DNA of 64,000 nt from Falsiruegeria litorea R37. Lineage in GTDB: Bacteria > Pseudomonadota > Alphaproteobacteria > Rhodobacterales > Rhodobacteraceae. The DNA lies in NCBI RefSeq assembly GCF_900172225.1, contig NZ_FWFO01000004.1, positions 62,001-126,000 on the forward strand, written 5' to 3'. This document shows, one piece after another, positions 17,829 through 25,801 of the stretch. The position numbers were made by a program, and so were the translations under genes. Under the pieces are notes generated by a model. The model saw only the letters and a program-made list of their open reading frames with translations, was not told the DNA's origin and made no database searches. Each line of letters opens with the position of its first letter. Within the stretch, counting starts at the first letter, position 1.

Positions 17829-18458
17829 GTGTTTCGTCTTCTCCTGGTCGGCGCACTTGCGCTTGGGCTGGCTGGCTGCGCCTCGACGCGCGGCCCGCAG
17901 GCAACTGATACGCAAATCGCTGCGGTATCTTACCGCGATGCCGGTCCTGCGACGCTGACGCTTTACACCATGATCAACAACCGCACTGGCAGCGGGGGGC
18001 ATACCTCGCTGATGATCAATGCGCGGGAACGGATCATTTTCGATCCCGCGGGCTCGTTCCGGGCCGACATCGTGCCTGAGCGTAACGATGTTCTTTATGG
18101 CATCACCCCTGCGGTGGAGCAGGCATATCGCGCCTCCCACGCGCGCTCGACCCACCATGTGGTGGTACAAGAGATCGAGGTGACACCGGAGCAGGCCGAG
18201 GTTGCCTATCAACTGGCCAGGCAGATGGGGCCGGTGCCTGGTGCCTTCTGTGCCAGCGCAACCTCGCAACTGCTGCAGCAGGTCCCGGGGTTCGAGGGCA
18301 TCAAGTCGGGGTTTCAGCCTACCAGTCTGTCGGCTCAGTTCGAACAGATGCCGGGCGTGAAAACCGAGCGGTATTACGAGAATGATGATGCGGACCTGCA
18401 AAAAGGCCTGGCAGAAAACAATGCCAGGTTGAACGCGCAGGCTGCTGCAGGCGGCTAA
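17829..18458 (+). CDS. Lipoprotein with possible permuted NlpC/P60 (papain-like) fold
   Basis: A 209-residue lipoprotein with lipobox LAGC (lipidated C17). The mature part has a His in SGGHTSLMINA (H58), an FDPAGSF segment, and a Cys in GAFCASATSQLL (C141). The His-before-Cys order with about 80 residues between them is what circularly permuted NlpC/P60 (YiiX/LRAT-like) hydrolases show. That superfamily includes lipid acyltransferases and amidases. This is inference from spacing and local pattern only. It starts 19 bp after coxIV and sits two genes behind the phospholipase-like gene. Confidence 0.75.
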   Translation: MFRLLLVGALALGLAGCASTRGPQATDTQIAAVSYRDAGPATLTLYTMINNRTGSGGHTSLMINARERIIFDPAGSFRADIVPERNDVLYGITPAVEQAYRASHARSTHHVVVQEIEVTPEQAEVAYQLARQMGPVPGAFCASATSQLLQQVPGFEGIKSGFQPTSLSAQFEQMPGVKTERYYENDDADLQKGLAENNARLNAQAAAGG

Positions 18459-18493
18459 CGCTTTTTTCATTTCAAACGTCTCATTCCAGAATC

Positions 18494-18580
18494 GGAGGGC
18501 TCCCGCGCCCGCGCTGCCCCCTGCTTCGCAGGAGACGCTGGCGGGCTTGGGCCGCGCACCGCGCGTTGCGCGGTGCGGTT
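18494..18580 (+). repeat. Dispersed 3' hairpin element, divergent copy 2
   Basis: It lies 35 bp after the lipoprotein stop, sense orientation. Box A is weakened (GAGGGCTCCCGCGCCCG). Hairpin 1 is CCTGC-TTC-GCAGG (18520-18532), box B is reduced to TTGGGCCG, and hairpin 2 is a perfect 10-bp stem with loop GTT (18555-18577). The layout equals the other copies although the stem sequences are entirely different. With the copy at 18650 it fills most of the 298-base gap between two convergent genes. Confidence 0.65.
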
Positions 18581-18649
18581 GCGCTTGCGGCGGGGGTGTA
18601 TGCAAAGACCAAACACTAGTATCTCTTGGTGAAACGGTTGGGCCAAGCA

Positions 18650-18727
18650 CCACCCGCCGAGCGGAGCGAGGCTCGGCCCAACGGGAGGCGGGCATCTTTG
18701 ATGCACGGCCGACCGGCGGGAGTGCTT
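18650..18727 (-). repeat. Dispersed 3' hairpin element, copy 3 (minus strand)
   Basis: Read on the minus strand: box A (CACTCCCGCCGGTCG), hairpin 1 (GCATC-AAA-GATGC, 18682-18694, same as copy 1), box B (CTCCCGTTGGGCCG) and hairpin 2 with GCCGAGC/GCTCGGC arms (18656-18677). It begins about 30 bp behind the azlD stop in azlD's own direction. So the two elements in this gap each follow their own convergent gene. Confidence 0.82.
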
Positions 18728-18756
18728 CGGGCGCTGAAAAATCAGTCGGGGTCGTT

Positions 18757-19089
18757 TCAGCCCAGCAGATACAACACCCCATAAAGCGTAGCTGCGCCTG
18801 AAAAGATCGCGGCAATTACATTCTTCGTCACAAGCCCCACAACCAGAGCCACCGCCGCCGCGCTGGTTCGCGGCACATCGGGCTGCCCGCCGGTGGCCGC
18901 AGGCCACACCACCAGCGGCGCGATCAGCGCAGGTAGGATAGCCACTGCCGTATAACGCAGATGGCGCAGTAGCCAGGGCGGCATAGTCCGATCGCCCACG
19001 AAACCGATAAAGACAAAGCGCAGGACAAAGCTGCCTATGGCCATGCCGACGATGATGATCCACATGGTGGTGGGGTCGATGCTGTTCAT
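18757..19089 (-). CDS. azlD: AzlD family small subunit, branched-chain amino acid exporter
   Basis: A 110-residue protein with three or four hydrophobic helices (WIIIVGMAIGSFVLRFVFIG at the start). It belongs to the AzlD family that works with AzlC to export branched-chain amino acids. The start ATG at 19089 overlaps the azlC stop by 4 bp, which fixes the start against a longer in-frame reading. Charged residues are few; the conserved ALPALIAP-type stretch reads AILPALIAPLVVWPA. Confidence 0.92.
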   Translation of the reverse strand: MNSIDPTTMWIIIVGMAIGSFVLRFVFIGFVGDRTMPPWLLRHLRYTAVAILPALIAPLVVWPAATGGQPDVPRTSAAAVALVVGLVTKNVIAAIFSGAATLYGVLYLLG

Positions 19090-19802
19090 GCCTGCACCTT
19101 TCTGCGCTCCAGCATGACCTCGGCCTGTGCGCCCGCCATCATGCCGATACATCCGGCGATCAGCAGTCCCAGATTATAGGGCACTGCCGTGGTCATCAGC
19201 GCCACGATGATCGCCACCAGTGCGGCGATCACATGGGGCAGGGTTCGCAACATCGGCCCAAGCATCGCCAGAAATGTGATCGGCAGTGCAAAGTCCAACG
19301 CCCAGCTGTCGGGGATCTGCGTCCCCAGCACGGCACCCAGATAAGTGCACAGATACCAAAGCGGCGCGATGGGAGAGATCGATCCAAAGAAGTACGCCAT
19401 CCGCTGCGGCACCGTCATGTCTGGCTCTTTCTCGAACTGCACCGTCGAGCAGGCATAGGATTGGTCCACCACAAAATAGGCCGCCACCGCCCGCTGCCAG
19501 AGAGGCGCGCCGCCCAGATAGGGCGTCAGCGCCGCTGAATACATCGCCACCCGCAAATTCACCGCCAGCGCCGAGGCGAGCACGATCAGCGTAGGCGTCT
19601 CCTCTTGGAGCAGTTGCAGCGCGGTGAACTGCGCCGCCCCTGCAAACACCGTGGCCGTAAAGGTCATGGTCTGCACGATGTCCAACCCTGCCTCGGTTGC
19701 TAGCACGCCAAAAAGGGTGCCAAATGGGATCGCCACCAACACAAAGGGGGAGCCGTCGCGAAAGCCTTTCCAATAAAAGGAATTCGATGTGGTGAATGCC
19801 AT
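19086..19802 (-). CDS. azlC: AzlC family branched-chain amino acid permease
   Basis: A 238-residue integral membrane protein of the AzlC/YgaZ family, the large subunit of an AzlCD exporter for valine, leucine or isoleucine. Family features are FRDGSPFVLVAIPFGTLFGV near the N-terminus, the VFAGAAQFTALQLL helix and YFVVDQSYA. It is followed by azlD with a 4-bp overlap. The divergent fdhD gene starts 55 bp away. No regulator gene adjoins it. Confidence 0.94.
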   Translation of the reverse strand: MAFTTSNSFYWKGFRDGSPFVLVAIPFGTLFGVLATEAGLDIVQTMTFTATVFAGAAQFTALQLLQEETPTLIVLASALAVNLRVAMYSAALTPYLGGAPLWQRAVAAYFVVDQSYACSTVQFEKEPDMTVPQRMAYFFGSISPIAPLWYLCTYLGAVLGTQIPDSWALDFALPITFLAMLGPMLRTLPHVIAALVAIIVALMTTAVPYNLGLLIAGCIGMMAGAQAEVMLERRKVQA

Positions 19803-19857
19803 TGGGAAATCCTAAGTTAAGCCCGAAACTGGTAACGGGCCTTGGAAGGGGTTGCAA

Positions 19858-20742
19858 TTGGCTATTCGGGATGATCTGTCGGACTATATCATCGCCCCCG
19901 ATCCGGGCGCGGCGCGGCTGACCCGCGCGGTCGAAGGGTTCGACCAGAACGGGCAAGCCACCCAGATTTCTGTGGTCGAGGAGCGCCCCCTTACGATCTT
20001 CCTCAACAGTCAGGAAATCGTCACCGCGATGACCATCGGGGATTATCCCGAGTATCTGGCGCTTGGCTTTCTGCGCAATCAGGGCATGTTGCTGCCTGAT
20101 GATCGGATCACGGGCACCGATTACGACGAGGATCTGGAAACCGTTGTCGTGCGCACCGAGCGTGAAACCTCATACGAGGAAAAGCTCAAGAAAAAGACCC
20201 GTACTTCTGGCTGTGCTGTCGGCACCGTCTTTGGCGACATGATGGAGGGGCTCGAGGATGTCCGCCTGCCTGCGGTACAGGTCCGCACTTCGTGGCTTTA
20301 TGACCTGTCCGCCAAGATCAACCGCACTCCGTCACTGTACCTGGAGGCGGGGGCGATCCACGGCACCGTGCTGTGCCACGAGAACCGCCCGCTGGTCTAC
20401 ATGGAAGACGTGGGCCGTCACAACGCGGTCGACAAAATCGCGGGGTGGATGCTGTCGACGGGTGAGGGGGCACATGACAAGATCCTCTACACCACCGGAC
20501 GGCTGACATCCGAGATGGTGATCAAAACGGCAATGATGGGCATTCCGGTGCTGGCATCGCGGTCCGGCTTTACCGCCTGGGGCGTCGAGATCGCGCGTGA
20601 GGTTGGCCTGACCCTGATCGGTCGCATGCGTGGGCAGCGGTTTGTATGTCTATCCGGCGAGGACCGTCTGGTGCGTGACGCTGATCCGGCCAGCGTCCCG
20701 GTCGAAGACAAGAAACTTCGTCGCAAGAGTGCGGAACGGTAA
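19858..20742 (+). CDS. fdhD: Formate dehydrogenase accessory sulfurtransferase FdhD
   Basis: FdhD passes sulfur from IscS to the molybdenum cofactor of formate dehydrogenase. The frame has no ATG at its 5' end. I chose TTG at 19858 because GGAAGGGG ends 6 bp upstream (TTG at 19852 is too close to it). Motifs are EYLALGFLRNQG, TSGCAVGTVFGDMM with the probable sulfur-carrying Cys, and EDVGRHNAVDKIAGWML. Only one Cys is present in the loop where E. coli has CxxC. It opens a five- or six-gene operon for molybdenum-cofactor maturation. No formate dehydrogenase genes are in the window. Confidence 0.94.
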   Translation: MAIRDDLSDYIIAPDPGAARLTRAVEGFDQNGQATQISVVEERPLTIFLNSQEIVTAMTIGDYPEYLALGFLRNQGMLLPDDRITGTDYDEDLETVVVRTERETSYEEKLKKKTRTSGCAVGTVFGDMMEGLEDVRLPAVQVRTSWLYDLSAKINRTPSLYLEAGAIHGTVLCHENRPLVYMEDVGRHNAVDKIAGWMLSTGEGAHDKILYTTGRLTSEMVIKTAMMGIPVLASRSGFTAWGVEIAREVGLTLIGRMRGQRFVCLSGEDRLVRDADPASVPVEDKKLRRKSAER

Positions 20743-21095
20743 TGAATGATCTGCACGTTCTCGCTCTGACGGTTCTCGCGCCGCCCTTCATTCTGGGCAT
20801 TTTCGGTCTTTGGTTCACTGTCCGCCATCTTCATCCGTTTTTGTGCGAGATCGGCGCGGCCCCGTGGAACCGTGGCATAACGCGCAGGGTGCTCTTTGGC
20901 GGCGTTGTCAACAGCTCGCCAGAGCAGGTCGTTCGGCTTCAGAAATTACGAGGGATGTATGCTGGATTGCTCGGACTGATGTTGCTGTTCGTCGTGTTTT
21001 TTATGGGTCTTGGGGCGGTTGCTTTCTTGGGCGTATTCATTGGCCTCAATTTCCTGATGGCGCGACCATTTGATGTGGCGGAGACAAACAAATGA
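20742..21095 (+). CDS. Small membrane protein in molybdenum-cofactor operon
   Basis: 117 residues with one N-terminal hydrophobic helix (HVLALTVLAPPFILGIFGLWF), a polar middle and two more hydrophobic stretches toward the C-terminus (GLLGLMLLFVVFFMGLGAVA, FLGVFIGLNFLM). It overlaps fdhD by 1 bp and mobA by 4 bp, so it is firmly part of this operon. I do not recognise the family. No metal ligands (His/Cys clusters) typical of a molybdate transporter are seen. Confidence 0.8.
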   Translation: MNDLHVLALTVLAPPFILGIFGLWFTVRHLHPFLCEIGAAPWNRGITRRVLFGGVVNSSPEQVVRLQKLRGMYAGLLGLMLLFVVFFMGLGAVAFLGVFIGLNFLMARPFDVAETNK

Positions 21096-21688
21096 CCAAA
21101 CCTCTCGGAGTGATCCTGGCTGGTGGCCAAGCCCGACGTATGGGAGGCGGCGACAAGGGTGCGTTGATCCTGGGTGGGCGCAGCCTGCTGGATCGGGTGA
21201 TTGACCGGCTGGGGCCGCAGGTGGATCGGCTGGTGCTGAATGCCAATGGCGATCCGCAGCGGTTTGCCGAATACGGCCTGCCGGTGGTGCCCGACAGCCT
21301 GGCCGACTATCCGGGGCCTTTGGCCGGGGTGTTGGCAGGGATGGAATACGCGGCGGACCAGGGCTTCAGCCACATCGTCACCGCCGCCGCCGACACGCCG
21401 TTTTTCCCGCAGGACCTGACCGAACGTCTGGCCCGTGCCGCAGATAGGGCCAATACCCCGATTGCCCTGGCCGCCACCCAGGAAGAGGGGCGGATGAACC
21501 GGCATCCAACCTTTGGTCTCTGGCCCGTCAACCTGCGGGCCGATCTGCGTGCAGCGCTTGAGGATGGGCTGCGCAAGGTGGTGCTGTGGACCGACAAACA
21601 CGGTGCGGCCTCGGCGCCCTTTGACGACAACGCCTTTTTCAACATCAACACACCCGAGGATCTGGCACAGGCCGAGACGATGCTATGA
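21092..21688 (+). CDS. mobA: Molybdenum cofactor guanylyltransferase MobA
   Basis: It transfers GMP from GTP to Mo-molybdopterin, making the MGD form used by DMSO-reductase-family enzymes such as formate dehydrogenase. The nucleotide-binding N-terminus GVILAGGQARRMGGGDKGAL is intact, with LADYPGPLAGVLAGM and the C-terminal FFNINTPEDLAQAE as expected. 198 residues is normal. It lies between ATGA overlaps with its two neighbours. Confidence 0.96.
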   Translation: MTKPLGVILAGGQARRMGGGDKGALILGGRSLLDRVIDRLGPQVDRLVLNANGDPQRFAEYGLPVVPDSLADYPGPLAGVLAGMEYAADQGFSHIVTAAADTPFFPQDLTERLARAADRANTPIALAATQEEGRMNRHPTFGLWPVNLRADLRAALEDGLRKVVLWTDKHGAASAPFDDNAFFNINTPEDLAQAETML

Positions 21689-22176
21689 AGATCTATGGCG
21701 TTACAGGATGGAAGAACGCCGGTAAGACCGGGCTGATGGAGCGGCTGGTGGCCGAGTTCACAGCACGGGGCCTGCGGGTGTCGACGATCAAGCACTCGCA
21801 CCATTCCGCAGATGTGGACCATCCGGGCACCGACAGCCATCGCCACCGGTTGGCAGGCGCGCAAGAGGTGGTGCTGGCCTCATCCGTGCGGGTGGCGATC
21901 ATGCAAGAATTGCGCGATGCAGCCGAGCCGCCGTTGTCCGAGCTTCTGGAACGGCTCACCCCGGTCGATCTGGTGCTGGTCGAAGGATACAAGCGCGAGC
22001 CCCATCCAAAGATCGAGGCCTATCGTGCGAGCGCAAAAAACGATCTGATCGCGCCCGGTGATCCGGCCATCAAGGCGGTGGCCAGCGACACGCTCCTGGA
22101 TCTGGATCGACCTGTTTTCGATTTGAACGATACCGCCGCGATCGCTGATTTCATCGCAGAAGAGGTTGGGTTGTGA
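21685..22176 (+). CDS. mobB: Molybdopterin-guanine dinucleotide biosynthesis protein MobB
   Basis: A small GTP-binding partner of MobA. The 163-residue protein has a Walker A loop (GWKNAGKTGL, starting at residue 8), the IKHSHHSADVDHPGTDSHRH segment typical of MobB, and LVLVEGYKREPHPKIE. The stop overlaps the GTG start of the following fusion gene by 4 bp (GTGA). Confidence 0.96.
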   Translation: MKIYGVTGWKNAGKTGLMERLVAEFTARGLRVSTIKHSHHSADVDHPGTDSHRHRLAGAQEVVLASSVRVAIMQELRDAAEPPLSELLERLTPVDLVLVEGYKREPHPKIEAYRASAKNDLIAPGDPAIKAVASDTLLDLDRPVFDLNDTAAIADFIAEEVGL

Positions 22177-24305
22177 AGCCGTTTGACACGGTTCTGATGG
22201 TCGATTGGTCTGCTGGCAAACGCCGCCCTGCAAAACCTTCGAAAGACGCGATCTGGATTGGGATTGCACGGGCCGGGCAACCCGATGAACCGGTCTATTG
22301 CCGCAGCCGGATTGAGGCTGAAGCATGGTTGGCTGAGTTCCTGAACGCCGAGCGCGAAGCCGGGCGTCGGGTGTTTGTGGGGTTCGATTTTCCTTTTGGC
22401 TATCCGCAGGGATTTGCGCGCCACATCACCGGTTCGGGCGATCCCTTTGCGCTCTGGGATTGGCTCGAGGCGCGGATCAGGGACGACGAGGCGGGCAATA
22501 ACAATCGGTTCGAGGTTGCGGAAGAAATGAACCGCCTGTTCGACGGGCCGGGGCCGTTCTGGGGCAAGCCAAATCCCGACGGTTGGCCAGATATTCCCTA
22601 CAAGAAGCAGGGTGTCGTCTATGATCAGGTCGCCGAACGCCGGGTGGCAGACCTGGAGGCCAGGGCGGCATCGAGCTGTTTTCAGCTGTTCTTCAAGCCC
22701 ACCGTGGGTAGCCAGGTGTTGATGGGCCTACCGGTTCTGACACGGTTACGGCGGCGGGGGGACGTGGCGGTCCGGCCCTTTGAGTCCGGCGCTGATGCAA
22801 ATGTGGTTCTGGCCGAGGTTTGGCCTGGACTGATCGAACCGGCGGTCAAACAGGCGATGGCGGCTGCCCCAACCGATGAAATACGCGACCGGGTACAGGT
22901 GCGGCTATTGAGCCGGGCGATCTCCTTGCTTGGGGACGAGGAGTTCGACACATTGATGACGCAGATCCCCGCTGCGGCCCACGAAGAGGCCTGGATTTTC
23001 GGGATCGGCCACACGGATCGTTTGAATGAACTGGCGCTGTTACCGATGACTGACCTGAGCCCTCCGCCCTTGCGGAATGACTGTTTTGCCCTGCCTGCCG
23101 GTGTAAATTGGACCCCTGTAGACGAGGCGCTGGCCTTGCTGGAAAAGCGTTTGACGCCGGTGACAGCGGTGGAAGAGGTCGCGCTTGGCGACGCTCTGGG
23201 GCGCGTCCTGGAGCAGGATGTCGTGGCGGTGCGGTCCAATCCACCGCAGGCAAATTCAGCCGTTGACGGGTATGGGTTTGCTGGCGCTGTGGCCGAAGGT
23301 TCACATGTTCTGCCTCTGCTGCAAGGGCGGGCAGCGGCCGGCGTTCCCTATGCCGGGGCGGTGCCGCCGGGCACGGCCATTCGGGTGTTGACCGGCGCAG
23401 CCCTGCCGGATGGTGTCGATACCGTGATCCTGGAAGAGGATGTGACCCTGGGTGATGGTCAGATCGCATTTCGCGGCCCGCTGAAACATGGTGCCAACGC
23501 GCGCAAGGCAGGAGAAGACGTGGTTGCAGGCGACGTCGCGCTTAAGGCGGGGCGGGTGCTAACGCCCGCTGATCTGGCGCTGACCTCTGCTGTGGGCATT
23601 GCACAGCTGTCGGTGCGCAAACCGCTGAGGGTTGCCGTGATCTCGACCGGGGATGAACTGGTCGAGCCGGGGCAGACGGCGCGAGAGGGGCAGATCTTTG
23701 ATGCCAACAGGCCCATGCTGTTGGCGATGGTGCAGCGGTTCGGTGCCATGCCCATCGACATGGGGCGGATCGCAGATGATCGCGATGCCTTGAGGGCTGC
23801 TTTGGATGATGCAGCTGAGAAAGCGGATGTGATCCTGACAAGTGGTGGGGCTTCGGCTGGAGATGAGGATCACGTTTCAGCTCTGCTGTCCGAGGCAGGC
23901 GCGATGCAGGAGTGGCGGATCGCGGTCAAGCCGGGCCGCCCGATGGCTTTGGGGCTTTGGCAAGGCACGCCGGTCTTTGGCCTGCCAGGAAACCCGGTTG
24001 CGGCGATGGTCTGTACGCTGGTTTTTGCGCGTCCTGCGATGGGGCTTTTGGCCGGATCAGGTTGGGAAGCGCCGCAGGGTTTCATTTTGCCTGCGGCGTT
24101 CGAGAAGCACAAAAAGCCTGGCCGTCGCGAATATCTGCGTGGCCGCATCCGTGACAGCCAGGTCGAGGCCTTCAAATCCGAAGGTTCGGGGCGCATCAGT
24201 GGTCTGAGTTGGGCCGAAGGGCTGATCGAGATCGAGGATGGCGAGCGTCACATTCAGCCCGGTGATCCGGTGCGCTTCATCCCTTACGCCAGCTTCGGTC
24301 TGTGA
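22173..24305 (+). CDS. Fusion of RNase-H-like (DUF429-like) domain with MoeA
   Basis: A 710-residue two-domain protein. Residues about 310-710 are a full-length MoeA (molybdopterin molybdotransferase, which inserts molybdate into adenylylated molybdopterin): QANSAVDGYGF, VISTGDELVEPG, TSGGASAGDEDHV, KPGRPMALG and GLPGNPVAAMV. Residues 1-300 are unrelated to MoeA: VDWSA near the start, VFVGFDFPFGYPQGF (68-82) and AEVWPG (214-219). These look like the acidic-motif layout of DUF429/RNase-H-fold proteins. The start is GTG, fixed by the 4-bp overlap with mobB. The role of the N-terminal domain is unknown; a GNAT-like remnant follows 3 bp downstream. Confidence 0.88.
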   Translation: MKPFDTVLMVDWSAGKRRPAKPSKDAIWIGIARAGQPDEPVYCRSRIEAEAWLAEFLNAEREAGRRVFVGFDFPFGYPQGFARHITGSGDPFALWDWLEARIRDDEAGNNNRFEVAEEMNRLFDGPGPFWGKPNPDGWPDIPYKKQGVVYDQVAERRVADLEARAASSCFQLFFKPTVGSQVLMGLPVLTRLRRRGDVAVRPFESGADANVVLAEVWPGLIEPAVKQAMAAAPTDEIRDRVQVRLLSRAISLLGDEEFDTLMTQIPAAAHEEAWIFGIGHTDRLNELALLPMTDLSPPPLRNDCFALPAGVNWTPVDEALALLEKRLTPVTAVEEVALGDALGRVLEQDVVAVRSNPPQANSAVDGYGFAGAVAEGSHVLPLLQGRAAAGVPYAGAVPPGTAIRVLTGAALPDGVDTVILEEDVTLGDGQIAFRGPLKHGANARKAGEDVVAGDVALKAGRVLTPADLALTSAVGIAQLSVRKPLRVAVISTGDELVEPGQTAREGQIFDANRPMLLAMVQRFGAMPIDMGRIADDRDALRAALDDAAEKADVILTSGGASAGDEDHVSALLSEAGAMQEWRIAVKPGRPMALGLWQGTPVFGLPGNPVAAMVCTLVFARPAMGLLAGSGWEAPQGFILPAAFEKHKKPGRREYLRGRIRDSQVEAFKSEGSGRISGLSWAEGLIEIEDGERHIQPGDPVRFIPYASFGL

Positions 24306-24308
24306 CAG

Positions 24309-24656
24309 ATGTCGGTTCAGATCGAACTGGGGTTTGAAGAGACGGAACGATGCCAACACGTGACCGATCTCTTTTGGCAGGCATTTTCCGGCAAGTTGGG
24401 GTTTGTGCTGGACGGAATTTTCGTCGCAGAAGGCGCACGGGGATTGGGTGTCGGGACTGCACTACTTGAGGCGGGGCATGAACAAGCCCAGACATTGGGG
24501 TTGTCTAGGGTCGAGTTGGATGTGATCGACGCCAACCCAAAGGCGCAGGCGCTTTACGAACGGATGGGGTATGTGGTGACAAAGCAAGAGGATCTGGGGC
24601 CGCTGAGGCATCTTTTTGGCTTCAATACCGCGTATCGGATGGCGAAGGTGCCCTGA
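24309..24656 (+). CDS. Short GNAT acetyltransferase, probably internally deleted
   Basis: 115 residues. The C-terminal part is a clear GNAT acetyl-CoA-binding region: DGIFVAEGARGLGVGTALL (the R/Q-x-x-G-x-G/A loop) and DVIDANPKAQALYERMGY. The N-terminal 30 residues (ERCQHVTDLFWQAFSGKLGFV) resemble the opening of a longer GNAT of about 200 residues. The middle strands that normally separate the two pieces appear to be missing, with an abrupt join around residues 30-34. It may be a non-functional remnant kept in frame or a true minimal domain. It begins 3 bp after the MoeA fusion gene. Confidence 0.6.
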   Translation: MSVQIELGFEETERCQHVTDLFWQAFSGKLGFVLDGIFVAEGARGLGVGTALLEAGHEQAQTLGLSRVELDVIDANPKAQALYERMGYVVTKQEDLGPLRHLFGFNTAYRMAKVP

Positions 24657-24662
24657 ACCCGG

Positions 24663-24752
24663 GGGGTGCTCCCGCCCGTCGTCGATTTTCTAACGAAAAC
24701 CTCCTCCTGTTGGGCCGGGCCGCCGCGCTGCGCGCGGCGGCGGGCGCCTGCC
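24663..24752 (+). repeat. Dispersed 3' hairpin element, copy 4
   Basis: Box A (GTGCTCCCGCCCGTCG) starts within 10 bp of the GNAT stop, sense orientation. Hairpin 1 is TTTTC-TAAC-GAAAA, box B is CTCCTCCTGTTGGGCCG, and hairpin 2 pairs GCCGCCGCGC with GCGCGGCGGC. Compared with copies 1 and 3 both stems have changed sequence but still pair. The element ends just short of the convergent gene at 24766. Confidence 0.82.
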
Positions 24753-24765
24753 GCAGCATCTGCGA

Positions 24766-25797
24766 TCAGTCGAACGTTCCGGCTACGCGACCCAACAACA
24801 TGAAGGCGCGGGCCGTGCGTGTTTCGCTGAGAGCCGAGATTTCGGCGTCATCTGCCACGGCCTCGAATTCCGTGAACATCTGGTCGAACTTGCGCAGGAA
24901 GTGATGCGCTGCGTCGCGAAAGATCGGGTCCTGTTTCATCCGGCCTGCCGTCAGCGCCAGCGACGACCGATCGCGCACGCCACCCAGGGCGGCCACTGCA
25001 CGTCCGCGTGCACCATGAGCAAACTGACGCCAGACCTCGGGGCGGGACATGTCGGGGCGCAGATCGTCCATGTAAATGCCGTCCTGAGACAACAGCGTCA
25101 GCACATCCTGCGCTGCTTGGATCAGCTGCGCCGCCTTGCGATCCTTGAGCGCACGACGCAGGGCGGCAAACCCTTCGATGTCTTCGGCGGTTTCCGGGAA
25201 ATTCAGAGCGCGGATGAAATCATCCTGCGGCAGGGGCGGGGACAGGGCCTCCGCCGGGGTGCCCAGTTCGAGCGAGCCCTGATCGGCGGCATCTGTCACC
25301 GTCGCCTCAGTCTCGGCAGGGGCAGGGCGCACACTGTCGCGGCGCTTGGTCGAAAAGGTCGCCAGAGTGGTTTCCGTTTTGCGGGCCGTTTCGGCAATTT
25401 CATCCAGCTTTTTGGCCACCGAAGGTTCTTGCCCGACCGACGCCCGCTGTTGTTGCGTGACATAGGCATGACGAATCGCGTCTATTGCGGCCTGCAGGCG
25501 TTGGCTTTCCTCGCGCATGACGCGGCTAGAGCGGGCTGCTGTGGCCGCAACCCAGATCATCGCCACCGGCATGAACACCGCCAGCATCGCCACCAGATAG
25601 CCGATACCGCCCATTTGTTCCGCGACCGGTGGGCCAAAGACAAAGAACGCAATCGCTCCGCCAAGCCACAGCACGCTGAGCGCAATGGCTGCCACTTCGA
25701 TACCCGTGATCGCCGCCTGCTTGGGTTTGTCATAAATCCCAATCGGCGTGGTCTGTGCAGAATGTTGGTCGGGCGAAGGGCCGGACATGGGCGTCAA
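24766..25797 (-). CDS. Conserved hypothetical membrane protein with coiled-coil
   Basis: 343 residues. After a polar start there are two transmembrane helices at about 30-55 and 65-88 (GIEVAAIALSVLWLGGAIAF; IGYLVAMLAVFMPVAMIWVA). A helical, charged stretch follows (about 90-160, probably coiled-coil), then a Pro/Ala linker and a soluble C-terminal domain (DDFIRALNFPETAEDIEGF... to RVAGTFD). I do not recognise a named family. The layout suggests an inner-membrane protein with a large cytoplasmic domain. It lies 4 bp upstream of the greA stop on the same strand, downstream of greA. Confidence 0.8.
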   Translation of the reverse strand: MTPMSGPSPDQHSAQTTPIGIYDKPKQAAITGIEVAAIALSVLWLGGAIAFFVFGPPVAEQMGGIGYLVAMLAVFMPVAMIWVAATAARSSRVMREESQRLQAAIDAIRHAYVTQQQRASVGQEPSVAKKLDEIAETARKTETTLATFSTKRRDSVRPAPAETEATVTDAADQGSLELGTPAEALSPPLPQDDFIRALNFPETAEDIEGFAALRRALKDRKAAQLIQAAQDVLTLLSQDGIYMDDLRPDMSRPEVWRQFAHGARGRAVAALGGVRDRSSLALTAGRMKQDPIFRDAAHHFLRKFDQMFTEFEAVADDAEISALSETRTARAFMLLGRVAGTFD

Positions 25798-25801
25798 TCC
25801 G

